Shown here: positions 50,892-59,163 of the stretch, piece after piece
Layout: every line of letters begins with the position of its first letter
How positions within the stretch are numbered: position 1 is the first letter of the stretch
Virus record (IMG/VR): IMGVR_UViG_3300030333_001364
Coordinates: 54,973 to 118,972 of that record
Strand: one strand, 5' to 3'
DNA length: 64,000 bases
Source of the DNA: a virus
The notes under the pieces: model-generated
The model's database searches: none
What the model saw: the letters and a program-made list of their open reading frames with translations, nothing else
Told to the model about the DNA's origin: nothing
Program-made: the position numbers and the translations under genes

Positions 50892-52025
50892 ATGACTGTC
50901 TTCAATAAAGGACATGTCGATACAAAAGAACAACCTATGTTCTTTGGTGCACCCCTTGGTGTGCAGAGATATGATTCATATAAGTATCCTGTGTTTGAGA
51001 AACTAACAAACCAGATGCTTGGATACTTTTGGAGACCAGAAGAGGTGTCTCTACAAAAGGATCGTGGTGACTACCAGTCTCTACGTCCAGAGCAGAAGCA
51101 TATCTTTACTTCTAATTTGAAATATCAAATACTCCTTGACTCTGTACAAGGTCGTGGTCCTGGTATGGCATTCTCACCCTACTGTGCACTGCCTGAGTTG
51201 GAAGGTGCTATGAATGTATGGCAGTTTATGGAGATGATTCATAGTAGATCATACACTTATATTATCAAGAATGTTTATCCAGATCCAGCAGAGGTTTTTG
51301 ATACCATACTGGATGATGATAAGATATTGGCACGTGCTAAGTCAGTGACTGCTGCCTATGATGACTTCATCAACATGGCACATCAATATGATCAGAGTAA
51401 CTGGTGGAGACCTGAGTGGAAGAATGCTAGTTACAATGCGTCTTATGAAGAAAGAGAACTAAAACGTAAACTTTATCTTGCTGTATCTAATGTCAATATA
51501 CTCGAAGGTATTCGTTTTTATGTTAGTTTTGCTTGCAGTTTTGCATTTGGAGAACTCAAACTCATGGAAGGTTCGGCAAAAATCATCTCACTTATTGCAA
51601 GAGACGAGAACCAACATACAGTCCTCACTCAACAAATGATCAAGGCATGGCAGAAGGGAGATGACCCTGTCATGAGTGAGATAATGAAAGAAGAAGAGCA
51701 AACTGTCATTGACATGTATAGAATGGCAGTGGAAGAAGAGAAAGAGTGGGCACAATACTTATTCAAAGATGGTAGCATGATAGGACTCAACGATAAGTTA
51801 CTTGTTAAATATGTTGAGTGGATCTGCAATAAAAGAATGAGAGCGATTGGACTAGATCCTATATATGATGCACCCATAAAGAACAACCCACTACCTTGGA
51901 CAGAACATTGGATTAGTTCTAAAGGTTTACAGGTTGCACCACAGGAGACAGAGGTAGAAAGTTATGTCGTCGGAGGAATCAAACAAGACGTCAAGAAGGA
52001 CACGTTCTCAGGATTCAAACTCTAG
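50892..52025 (+). CDS. nrdB: Ribonucleotide reductase beta subunit NrdB
   Basis: The class Ia/b small subunit carrying the di-iron tyrosyl radical; 377 residues from the ATG at 50892. GTG starts at 50844 or 50865 are possible but give atypical N-termini; MTVFNKGHVDTKEQPMFFG is the usual beginning. Iron ligands appear in LPELEGAMNVWQFMEMIHSR (E and ExxH) and LIARDENQHTVLTQ. It directly follows nrdA. Confidence 0.93.
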   Translation: MTVFNKGHVDTKEQPMFFGAPLGVQRYDSYKYPVFEKLTNQMLGYFWRPEEVSLQKDRGDYQSLRPEQKHIFTSNLKYQILLDSVQGRGPGMAFSPYCALPELEGAMNVWQFMEMIHSRSYTYIIKNVYPDPAEVFDTILDDDKILARAKSVTAAYDDFINMAHQYDQSNWWRPEWKNASYNASYEERELKRKLYLAVSNVNILEGIRFYVSFACSFAFGELKLMEGSAKIISLIARDENQHTVLTQQMIKAWQKGDDPVMSEIMKEEEQTVIDMYRMAVEEEKEWAQYLFKDGSMIGLNDKLLVKYVEWICNKRMRAIGLDPIYDAPIKNNPLPWTEHWISSKGLQVAPQETEVESYVVGGIKQDVKKDTFSGFKL

Positions 52026-52254
52026 AGGAAGATTCGATCCACCTTTGAATAAAGATGGATCCCCTTGTTTGAAAGGTAGAATTATAAACCTAATACAAGT
52101 AGTAGTGGTAACACAGTTACTGATAGTTGCTGCTACTATCCATGGATGTCTTATGCCAGGTAGAGAGTGTAACTCAGAAACTAAACAACATATTGCTAAC
52201 ATGATGACTGTTATAACTACCTCTACATTTGCTTTATATGCTGCTGAGAAGTGA
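51964..52254 (+). CDS. Small membrane protein overlapping nrdB
   Basis: A 96-residue protein whose first 62 bases overlap nrdB. The N-terminus is polar and basic (SEESNKTSRRTRSQDSNSRG), followed by one clear membrane helix (about 42-60, IINLIQVVVVTQLLIVAATI), a Cys pair, and a second hydrophobic stretch. A later start would shorten the overlap, but none has a good ribosome site. Unknown function. Confidence 0.5.
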   Translation: MSSEESNKTSRRTRSQDSNSRGRFDPPLNKDGSPCLKGRIINLIQVVVVTQLLIVAATIHGCLMPGRECNSETKQHIANMMTVITTSTFALYAAEK

Positions 52255-52916
52255 AGTTTTATTTTGATGGTTGCTCTTTCACTGCTGGTGGAGGATTCAA
52301 AAAGTTTGGACACGAAAATTATAAAAATTTACTATGGACACACCATGTCTGTGACCATTTCAATGCAGAAGAACATAACTTTGCCATAGGTGGTGCTGCT
52401 AATGACACCATACTCAGAAATTTTTTCGTCAAAAATTATGATGAGTTGGAAACCTATGACTGTTTCTTTATGCAGACTACCATTACTGCTAGGAGTGAGT
52501 GGTTTGATGATATAAAAAATATTTGGAGAAGATATAAGTTCAAGGCAAAGGTTTATAAAGATCAACTCAGGAAGGAAGACCCTGTGCTAGAGGAATGGAT
52601 TGACTACTATTTGAAGAGAATATACAGCGATAAAGCAGGACGAGTGAAGGAAGAGGTGACATATAGGAGCATAGATTCACACCTAAAAGCATTGAACAAA
52701 CCTGTGTTCTGGTCTACAGTTATAAAAAATAAAGAATCTCGCATGGATTACCACTTGAACTTCAAGGATCCTAATCAAACTACTAATCTTCCTAAGACAA
52801 GGTACGACAGTTTCCCTGATGGACACCCAAGTGTTGAAGGACATAGGCAGATCGCCAAAGATGTTATAAAAGTAATAAATAGTAACACTATATTCAAAGG
52901 AATAACATGTCCGTAG
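52251..52916 (+). CDS. SGNH/GDSL hydrolase-like protein, paralog A
   Basis: The first of four paralogs in this region; 221 residues. It begins MKFYFDGCSFTAGGG (nucleophile Ser in block I), followed by NFAIGGAANDTILRNFF (Gly and Asn of the oxyanion hole) and near the end FPDGHPSVEGHRQIA (Asp-His of block V). The family hydrolyses esters, often acetyl groups on glycans. Its DGHP has one residue fewer than the usual DxxHP. Overlaps the previous gene by ATGA. Confidence 0.7.
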   Translation: MKFYFDGCSFTAGGGFKKFGHENYKNLLWTHHVCDHFNAEEHNFAIGGAANDTILRNFFVKNYDELETYDCFFMQTTITARSEWFDDIKNIWRRYKFKAKVYKDQLRKEDPVLEEWIDYYLKRIYSDKAGRVKEEVTYRSIDSHLKALNKPVFWSTVIKNKESRMDYHLNFKDPNQTTNLPKTRYDSFPDGHPSVEGHRQIAKDVIKVINSNTIFKGITCP

Positions 52917-53230
52917 ATTTAAATTCATCAGCTAAAACATATAACCTAGCAGTTAGAGCAAAAGGTAGACTATCTGCGGATGGTATTATAGAGTTCCCAA
53001 AAGCATGGGCGGGTAAAGTAAAGACTAATACTATCTCTATTATACTTACTCCTTACAAATCATATCAAGAGTTATATGTTGAGTCTATATCATATGGAAG
53101 TAAAGCAATAGTAAAGAATGCAGCAGGATCTCATATTCAAGGATGGTATTTTCTAATCGCTAACCTACAGGACGGTGTAGAAATAGACACCAGCACAGGT
53201 AACTACAGTAATACTCAAGCGTTTGAGTAA
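52907..53230 (+). CDS. Small beta-rich protein, paralog 1
   Basis: A 107-residue protein with strands in GIIEFPKAWAGKVKTNTISI, ILTPYKSYQELYVESI and AAGSHIQGWYFLIANL. The next gene shares this plan (FP-W-GK, TP...LYV, IxGxY). Similar repeats occur in phage fibre-associated proteins, so a virion-surface role is plausible. It sits between SGNH paralogs A and B. The family is otherwise unknown to me. Confidence 0.6.
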   Translation: MSVDLNSSAKTYNLAVRAKGRLSADGIIEFPKAWAGKVKTNTISIILTPYKSYQELYVESISYGSKAIVKNAAGSHIQGWYFLIANLQDGVEIDTSTGNYSNTQAFE

Positions 53231-53334
53231 TGAATGGTAGAGGTGATGGCCGCAAACTAAAGATTTGGGGTGAGATATACCATAAGTACAGAACAGATTC
53301 AGGCAAAATTTACATCCAAGAGGAGGGACAACCA

Positions 53335-53613
53335 ATGGCAAAGAATCGAGGGGATCATGCACCAACATTTGGTGCAGTCAGAGTAAAGGGTGACATACCA
53401 GACAATGGGGTTATAAATTTCCCTGCTGATTGGAAGGGTAAGATAGACATTGACAGTATTGTCATAATGGTTACACCACATGGTGCATTCCAAAGATTAT
53501 ATGTTGACTCTATACAAGGAGAAGTCTCAGCAGTTGTAGCGAATGCTATTAGCGGACCTATCAAGGGTTCATATATGATAATCTGTAACCTTAAAGGTTA
53601 TCCTAAAAATTGA
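53335..53613 (+). CDS. Small beta-rich protein, paralog 2
   Basis: 92 residues from the ATG at 53335. The frame is open back to 53230, but a strong GAGGAGGGA ribosome site at 53320-53328 and alignment with paralog 1 from the first residues fix this start. Shared blocks are GVINFPADWKGKIDIDSIVI, VTPHGAFQRLYVDSI and GPIKGSYMIICNL. The 105 bases upstream would then be untranslated. Coupled to the sulfotransferase-like gene. Confidence 0.62.
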   Translation: MAKNRGDHAPTFGAVRVKGDIPDNGVINFPADWKGKIDIDSIVIMVTPHGAFQRLYVDSIQGEVSAVVANAISGPIKGSYMIICNLKGYPKN

Positions 53614-54452
53614 TACCTTTATTATTAAATTTTGGAACTGCATACTCTGCGACCAGTCCATTGTGGCGAACTCTACAAGATGATACTAAGTATCTGCACA
53701 CTGGACATCGTAAGAAGACTCATTGGTTATGGTTACTAAGGAATCAAGATACCAATGTGGAGAGGAAGTTTGTTCTCACACCAGAACCTTCTGCTCAAGC
53801 ACCATCAAGACAGCATATAAAATTTACTAAAGAGGAGGAGGACTATTTCTTTTCTCTTCCTACATCTATAGAGAAATATATTGAATATTATAAAAGGCAT
53901 TGGGACTATCTTGATGGTGAGTTCAAGTCGGTGGGTGACTTCTGTAATAAGATGGCAGTGGCAGATGAGGAATATCTTTGTTTTCTACGTGACAAGTTGT
54001 CTGAACACTTTGATGTTAAGATAACTCTGATATTCAGAGACCCTGTTCGTAAGATATGGTCTGAAGCACGTACAGAATACAGTAGAATATACAACAAGAA
54101 GGGTGGTATAAGACGATCAGCTTTATATGGTGAGGTGTATGAGAAGTATGCTAGAGTTTTTGGTGAGGAGAGAGTGTTACCAATGGTTATGGAAAGGATA
54201 TGGGAAGACCCTAGTGAACTGTCAGACTTCTTAGGACATCCTATTCCAAAAATGCATAGGAATGCATACTATCCAGAGAGAGGTACTAACATAAAAGAGT
54301 TCCCTGAGTTCTGGGATCAATGGAGAAATGAAAAGAATCCTATAGACTATGATAGGTTGAGAAAGGAGTTTGATTTATGCTATGTGGATTATAAAAGAGT
54401 CTTTGGAGATGTACCTGTAGAGTGGGGTAAAAAGGACATAGATATAGTATGA
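53610..54452 (+). CDS. Sulfotransferase-like protein
   Basis: 280 residues from a TTG that overlaps the previous stop (TTGA). LNFGTAYSATSPLWRTL (7-23) sits where sulfotransferases bind the 5'-phosphate of PAPS, and TLIFRDPVRKIWSEARTEYS (139-158) matches the 3'-phosphate block (R-D-P-x-x-R and Ser). Such enzymes add sulfate to carbohydrates or proteins. The first motif lacks the usual Lys, so activity is not assured. Confidence 0.62.
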   Translation: MIPLLLNFGTAYSATSPLWRTLQDDTKYLHTGHRKKTHWLWLLRNQDTNVERKFVLTPEPSAQAPSRQHIKFTKEEEDYFFSLPTSIEKYIEYYKRHWDYLDGEFKSVGDFCNKMAVADEEYLCFLRDKLSEHFDVKITLIFRDPVRKIWSEARTEYSRIYNKKGGIRRSALYGEVYEKYARVFGEERVLPMVMERIWEDPSELSDFLGHPIPKMHRNAYYPERGTNIKEFPEFWDQWRNEKNPIDYDRLRKEFDLCYVDYKRVFGDVPVEWGKKDIDIV

Positions 54453-55135
54453 AATTTTATTTTGATGGATGCTCCTTCTCACATGGGTATGCCATGAGTG
54501 AGTATGGACATGATTTCCTAGCAAATCGTTGGACAAAATTAGTTTCTGATCACTACGGTGCAGAAGAATTCAACTTGTCATCAGGTGGTGCTGCTAATGA
54601 CACCATACTGAGACATTTTTTTATGGGAGAGAAGTTTAGAGAGCACAATGTGATGAAGAATCCTATACGATTCGATCTCAACGACTTTGATTTATTTTTT
54701 ATACAGTCTACGTCACCTAGAAGAGGTGAGTATTGGAATAGAACTACTATGAAGTGGGAAAGATATAAGTTTAGAGGTGTCAAGAAAGAAGCAGAGAAGA
54801 GAAAGAAAAATCCTGAGTTGCAGAGGTGGATACAGTACTGGTTGACTGACATATATGACCCAAAACAGGGTGCAGTTTATGAGACTGTGATGATGAAAGC
54901 AATTACATCACATCTTAAACTACTGAAGAAACCATACATAACTCTTACGTTTATGAATCCAGAGAGTGCTGTTATGGACTACGACATATATCTAAACGCT
55001 GCAAGTAAACACTATGTGACTGAAGAGATAACTACAAAGTATGATAAATTACCTGATGGACACCCATCACCACTGGGTAATAGACAAATTGCTGATGATA
55101 TTATAAAGTTGATAGATGAAAAAGTTTTACTTTGA
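54449..55135 (+). CDS. SGNH/GDSL hydrolase-like protein, paralog B
   Basis: 228 residues, the closest relative of paralog A. Block I is FDGCSFSHGYA, then SSGGAANDTILRHFF, NDFDLFFIQSTSPRRGEYW and LPDGHPSPLGNRQIADDI. All three catalytic elements (Ser, Asn, Asp-His) are present. The segment with RRGEYW after the FIQ strand is shared with C and D. Overlaps neighbours by ATGA and by 20 bases. Confidence 0.7.
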   Translation: MKFYFDGCSFSHGYAMSEYGHDFLANRWTKLVSDHYGAEEFNLSSGGAANDTILRHFFMGEKFREHNVMKNPIRFDLNDFDLFFIQSTSPRRGEYWNRTTMKWERYKFRGVKKEAEKRKKNPELQRWIQYWLTDIYDPKQGAVYETVMMKAITSHLKLLKKPYITLTFMNPESAVMDYDIYLNAASKHYVTEEITTKYDKLPDGHPSPLGNRQIADDIIKLIDEKVLL

Positions 55136-55700
55136 TGGTGACTCATGGATGAATGGTGGAGGACTAGAGTTATGTGGTCTTCCTAGGAAATCACGTTGGT
55201 CTACCTTAGTATGTGAACATTTTGGAGCAGAAGAAACTAATTTAGCAACTGGTGGTGCACCTATTGACACTGCTATGCGACATCTATTTACTGGTAAGTA
55301 TAAAAAGAAAGAGATTCCTCTCCATGAGTTTGATATGTTCTTCATACAACTGTCTTACCCTCGTAGAAGAGAATACTTTTGTGATATTGAAAAGAGATGG
55401 AGGAGATATCATCCAGATAAAGATAAGTGGGCAGAGGACTATCTCAAATACAAATACAGTGAGGTACAGGGGAGAGTAATAGAACAGATTGCAGTCAAAT
55501 CTATAAGAGCATACTGTAAAGAACTTGGTAAACCATTGTTCCTGTGCACTCAATGGAAAAATGCAAATAAAGATTTAGATTATGACCTATTTCTCCATAC
55601 ATATGCTAGACTACCTGATGGAGGGCACCCTTCAGTCAAAGGTCATCGTCACATTGCTGATGATGTAATAAAATTTATGACAAATGAACTACATTTTTGA
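55116..55700 (+). CDS. SGNH/GDSL hydrolase-like protein, paralog C
   Basis: 194 residues. It is the only copy with the classical GDS in block I (YFDGDSWMNGGG) and a classical DxxHP (PDGGHPSVKGH). In place of GAANDT it has GAPIDT, losing the Asn that normally helps form the oxyanion hole. Middle block: EFDMFFIQLSYPRRREYF. The start overlaps the end of paralog B by 20 bases. Confidence 0.68.
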   Translation: MKKFYFDGDSWMNGGGLELCGLPRKSRWSTLVCEHFGAEETNLATGGAPIDTAMRHLFTGKYKKKEIPLHEFDMFFIQLSYPRRREYFCDIEKRWRRYHPDKDKWAEDYLKYKYSEVQGRVIEQIAVKSIRAYCKELGKPLFLCTQWKNANKDLDYDLFLHTYARLPDGGHPSVKGHRHIADDVIKFMTNELHF

Positions 55701-56382
55701 TGTTGATGGCACACTGACTCCTGCTAGGAGACAAATGGACTTGTCTTTCATGGCATGGTTCATAATATTTGAATGCAAGCACCCTGTGTATCTGGTGACT
55801 GGTAGTGATAGACAGAAGACTATAGATCAGGTGGGTCTTGATGTGTATAACAGAGCACAGAGAGTATATAATTGTTCTGGTTCAGATGTGTGGGAGGGAG
55901 ATCGTAATGTTTATAGAGACGATTGGAAACTACCTCATGATGCCAATGCATGGTTGATGTTAGAACTCAAGCAAAGTAATTTTACTATCAGAACTGGTAC
56001 ACATATAGAAAGGAGACCTGGTTGTGTCAACTTTAGTATCTTAGGTAGAGGTGCTAACTTTGAGGAGAGAGAAGTATATAAGCAATGGGATAAAGATGAG
56101 AATGAGAGACATCAAATTGCTAGGAGATTCAATAGAGAGTTTCCTGACCTCTATGCTACTGTTGGTGGTGAGACAGGACTAGACATAGCACCACAAGGTA
56201 GAGATAAGAGTCAGATACTTAGAGACTTTGATGGAGATATAAAATTCTTTGGTGATAAGATGGAGAAAGGAGGTAATGACTTCCTTCTTGCACAGACAAT
56301 AAGAGAAAAAAAATTAGGTGCTACCTATTATGTGTTTGATTATAAGCATACTTGGGAGATATTACAGTACGAAAATAAATGA
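55684..56382 (+). CDS. HAD phosphatase fold, phosphomannomutase-like
   Basis: 232 residues. The nucleophile motif is FDVDGTLTPAR (D6, D8). CVNFSILGRGA (114-124), GGETGLDIAPQGRDK (162-176) and FFGDKMEKGGND (188-199) match the eukaryotic-type phosphomannomutase (PMM1/PMM2) layout, including the GGND near the end. The substrate-binding Arg near 111-122 is present. It should interconvert hexose 6- and 1-phosphates, probably mannose. A general HAD phosphatase remains possible. Confidence 0.72.
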   Translation: MNYIFDVDGTLTPARRQMDLSFMAWFIIFECKHPVYLVTGSDRQKTIDQVGLDVYNRAQRVYNCSGSDVWEGDRNVYRDDWKLPHDANAWLMLELKQSNFTIRTGTHIERRPGCVNFSILGRGANFEEREVYKQWDKDENERHQIARRFNREFPDLYATVGGETGLDIAPQGRDKSQILRDFDGDIKFFGDKMEKGGNDFLLAQTIREKKLGATYYVFDYKHTWEILQYENK

Positions 56383-56978
56383 AATTTTATTTTGATGGTT
56401 GCTCCTTTACATTTGGTCAAGGAGTGCCAGCAGATAAAAGATGGAGTTACCTTGTAAGTAAACACTTTGGTGCTGAAGAATTTAATATAGCAAGTAGTGG
56501 TGCCACCAATGATACTATCATGAGGCACTTTTTTACAGGACAAACTATGAATGAGTATGTTCCTGATATGACATTTGATCTAAAAGATTTTGATTTATTC
56601 TTTATTCAATTTACTTTTCATATAAGAAGAGAGTACTATGATAGCAGTGCCAGTAGATGGAGAAGGTATAGGTACAATGATAATGGTGCACGATGGTCAC
56701 AAAGACACATTCAATTCTTCCAACACTACAGTACAGAGATACACACCAAGTATCAGGAGAAAGTTTTTGAGGAAATAAATCATACTGCTATAACCTCACA
56801 CTTGAAGTGTCTGGATAAACCATACTTCTTAGGACACTTGGGACAATCCTTTGGTATGACATATGATTATGATTTCCGTACACCAGTTGACCTACTGCCA
56901 TGTCACCACCCATCAATAGAGGGTAATAAAGTGATAGCAAAAAAGGTTATAGATATAGTGGAGAAAAAATTATTATGA
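56379..56978 (+). CDS. SGNH/GDSL hydrolase-like protein, paralog D (altered catalytic site)
   Basis: 199 residues. Block I is FDGCSFTFGQG and the Asn block is SSGATNDTIMRHFF, both intact, with FDLFFIQFTFHIRREYYD in the middle. The last block reads LPCHHPSIEGN, so the catalytic Asp (PDG in A-C) is replaced by Cys. The second Gly is His. Either the triad is different or the copy has lost hydrolase activity. It overlaps both neighbours by ATGA. Confidence 0.66.
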   Translation: MKFYFDGCSFTFGQGVPADKRWSYLVSKHFGAEEFNIASSGATNDTIMRHFFTGQTMNEYVPDMTFDLKDFDLFFIQFTFHIRREYYDSSASRWRRYRYNDNGARWSQRHIQFFQHYSTEIHTKYQEKVFEEINHTAITSHLKCLDKPYFLGHLGQSFGMTYDYDFRTPVDLLPCHHPSIEGNKVIAKKVIDIVEKKLL

Positions 56979-57304
56979 AACCGCAATCAGCGAAGGCAAA
57001 GGGTAGGAAACTACAGCAGTGGGTGAGAGATAAACTTATTGAACATAGGGAAGTACATCCTGAGGACATCGAGTCTAGGTCTATGGGTGCTGGTGGTGAA
57101 GATCTTATTATGGCACGAGATGCTAGACAAAAGTTCCCTTTTAGTATAGAATGTAAGAACCAAGAGAAGTTGAACGTTTGGGATGCTTATCAACAAGCAA
57201 TTGATAACTCTGGTGACTACGAACCTATTCTTATAATGAAGAAAAATGGTAAAAAACCACTGGTTGTCATGGACGCGGAAAGCTTTATCAAGTCCAAAGG
57301 CTGA
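56975..57304 (+). CDS. Holliday-junction resolvase-like PD-(D/E)XK nuclease
   Basis: 109 residues. SRSMGAGGEDLIMARDA (about 30-46), FSIECKNQEKLNVWDAYQQA (about 52-71) and a following strand match the compact resolvase-type core: catalytic Asp in GEDLI and E-x-K in IECKN. Similar proteins resolve or trim branched phage DNA. It probably serves recombination intermediates and is unrelated to the SGNH genes apart from the overlap. Confidence 0.75.
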   Translation: MKPQSAKAKGRKLQQWVRDKLIEHREVHPEDIESRSMGAGGEDLIMARDARQKFPFSIECKNQEKLNVWDAYQQAIDNSGDYEPILIMKKNGKKPLVVMDAESFIKSKG

Positions 57305-57305
57305 T

Positions 57306-57518
57306 ATGGAAGACTGGCGTTACTCAGACGAGAGAATGTTACTGAGGGCAGAAGTCTTTCGTGCATTGCAACATCATTTAGCAGACCATACACGTGCAGT
57401 GTATGAGTTCTGTACTCTATGGGTAGATCAAGGAAACCCCAATACTAATGGTATTGAACAGGCATTTCAAGACTACCTACGTAAACTAGCAGAGGATTCT
57501 TATGCAAAAACTAATTAA
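57306..57518 (+). CDS. Small conserved helical protein
   Basis: 70 residues from the ATG at 57306, two bases after the previous stop. MEDWRYSDERMLLRAEVFRA and a His-rich helix (LQHHLADHTRAVYEFCTLWV) are visible. Function unknown; it overlaps the next gene by 17 bases. Confidence 0.6.
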   Translation: MEDWRYSDERMLLRAEVFRALQHHLADHTRAVYEFCTLWVDQGNPNTNGIEQAFQDYLRKLAEDSYAKTN

Positions 57519-57729
57519 TGCAGCAGCACTATTCGCTGGTGCAGTATCACTCGCTGTCGTTGGTACAGCAGGGTATGTATACATCAGAAAAGACGCTATC
57601 ATTGAGAGCGTCAAAGAGAAAGCACTTGAAGCAGTGATGGGAAGCGTTACTGAGTCACTACCTAGTGTTGATCTACCTGATGCTACAGGACCAGCAATAC
57701 CTTCATTACCTACACCACCATCCCTATAA
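57502..57729 (+). CDS. Small membrane-anchored protein
   Basis: 75 residues. One hydrophobic helix or signal (about 5-28, INAAALFAGAVSLAVVGTAG) is followed by a helical stretch and a Pro-rich end (GPAIPSLPTPPSL). The gene may be anchored in the inner membrane. No family recognised. Confidence 0.55.
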   Translation: MQKLINAAALFAGAVSLAVVGTAGYVYIRKDAIIESVKEKALEAVMGSVTESLPSVDLPDATGPAIPSLPTPPSL

Positions 57730-57732
57730 ATA
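57725..57732 (+). promoter_or_regulatory. T4-type late promoter
   Basis: TATAAATA (in CTATAAATAAAA) overlaps the previous stop and lies 22 bases before the next start. Full consensus match. Confidence 0.68.
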
Positions 57733-57753
57733 AAACTGCCTAGCAGTTTCTAG

Positions 57754-58158
57754 ATGGAAGATAAGAAGGACAAACCTAAAGGTCCTATAGGTAAACTCCA
57801 AGAGTTTGCTGAAGATAAAGAAGAGCAGTTAGTAATTCTTAGTACATTTGTTCGCCTTGGTATTCTGGTGTGGTCTGGTGCAATATTAACATTGAACTAC
57901 GTCACAATACCAGGTTGGGAACAAGACAAAATCGATCCGACCTTTATAGCTTCGGTGTTTACGGGAGTTACAGCTACGTTCGGAATCCAGACCGGTGGTA
58001 AGAAAAAGAACGGTGAAGCTGGTGGAGGTGTTAACATAACCAAGAAGGATATGGAGATGCTCATCGCCAAAGCAGCAGAAGCAGCACCCACTCAAACAAT
58101 CAGGTTAGAACAGGGTCCCGTGACAATATCAGCGAGTCCAAATAAAAAGTCATCATAG
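57754..58158 (+). CDS. Membrane protein with basic ends
   Basis: 134 residues behind a late promoter. A Lys-rich start (KKDKPKGPIGK), a helix and one or two membrane segments (about 33-47, VRLGILVWSGAILTL, and 68-78) precede a Gly/Lys-rich turn and an amphipathic end. A late membrane protein could take part in lysis or virion entry; unproven. Confidence 0.58.
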   Translation: MEDKKDKPKGPIGKLQEFAEDKEEQLVILSTFVRLGILVWSGAILTLNYVTIPGWEQDKIDPTFIASVFTGVTATFGIQTGGKKKNGEAGGGVNITKKDMEMLIAKAAEAAPTQTIRLEQGPVTISASPNKKSS

Positions 58159-58205
58159 GATACCTGTGGTATAGTACATAGTAATGTAGTAAATAATACA
58201 GAACT

Positions 58206-58376
58206 ATGAAACACTATATCGTAGGTTATCATGACATGATGAACAACGTTATAGAGATCTGTGAGTACGCAGAGGATGCTTTCCAAGCACTACAGCAAGC
58301 AAAGCATGACATCCCAGAACTCATAGGTCACCCAAATGCATGTGAGTATTGTTACTTAGAAGATGGAAGAACTTGA
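58206..58376 (+). CDS. Short hypothetical protein (56 aa)
   Basis: MKHYIVGYHDMMNNVIEICE and a second half with HPNACEYCYLEDGRT. The CEYC pair with nearby His might bind metal. It overlaps the next gene by 14 bases. Unknown. Confidence 0.55.
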   Translation: MKHYIVGYHDMMNNVIEICEYAEDAFQALQQAKHDIPELIGHPNACEYCYLEDGRT

Positions 58377-59163
58377 CTTCATACACTTTCCAAGTGTGAA
58401 TAAGATAGAGGTAACTATACCTCCTATCAGAGTTCTCAACGTGCCAAATATAAAAGTATTCAATGCACCCTCTGTACCTAACGTAACAGTCCCAGTTACA
58501 GTGTACATTGGGAAACCAATAGTAGATTTACCAGGTTGTGTAGAAGCACACCCAGAAGACGAAGGAAAAAGTCCCTCACTTGTCACGGATGACAGTGATG
58601 GGACTGTTGTTTTATGTGACGGTCAGTATCCATCCTTTGATGCGATGGACTATGTACCAGAAGATATAATAATAACGACAGAAGCACCACCACCCGAAGT
58701 GCAACCACCACCAGATCCACCAGGTGCACCAGAGGTTCCTGAGACTACTGATCTAGGTACAGAGGAACAACCATGTCCTGCACCAGGTCAACCAAGAGTG
58801 GGTGATCTATCTCAAAGTGGAGATGAGAAGGTTATAGGTCATGAACTCCAAGGCACGACCTGTGTAGTATTATATGAACCTACTACTGCTATTGAAAAAT
58901 ATTTACCAACTACAAACGTGGTTACGACTACAGCAGTCATAGCAACTGTTGCTACTGCGTCTGCCCTATTTGCAAAACCCCTAGCGGATTTGATTCTGAG
59001 GGCTGTGAAACCTCTAATAAAGAAGGCAACTGATACTGTGAAGAAGAAACTGGGACGTCATCGGACTTTGTCTCCTCAGGAGGTGAGATCAAATAAGTAT
59101 CGGGAGAAGAGGGGTCTACCTCCTTTGAAGGTTCCGAAAAAGAATAAGAAGTTGAAGGGATAG
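58363..59163 (+). CDS. Pro-rich protein with a C-terminal membrane segment
   Basis: 266 residues. A repetitive N-terminus (IPPIRVLNVPNIKVFNAPSV, alternating Val/Pro/Asn) suggests extended beta structure. A Pro-rich linker (about 109-135) follows, then a hydrophobic helix (about 185-204, NVVTTTAVIATVATASALFA) and a very basic tail (KKLGRHRTLSPQEVRSNKYR). Its last 212 bases run antisense to the end of the - strand gene. It is probably virion- or membrane-associated; unknown. Confidence 0.6.
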   Translation: MEELDFIHFPSVNKIEVTIPPIRVLNVPNIKVFNAPSVPNVTVPVTVYIGKPIVDLPGCVEAHPEDEGKSPSLVTDDSDGTVVLCDGQYPSFDAMDYVPEDIIITTEAPPPEVQPPPDPPGAPEVPETTDLGTEEQPCPAPGQPRVGDLSQSGDEKVIGHELQGTTCVVLYEPTTAIEKYLPTTNVVTTTAVIATVATASALFAKPLADLILRAVKPLIKKATDTVKKKLGRHRTLSPQEVRSNKYREKRGLPPLKVPKKNKKLKG

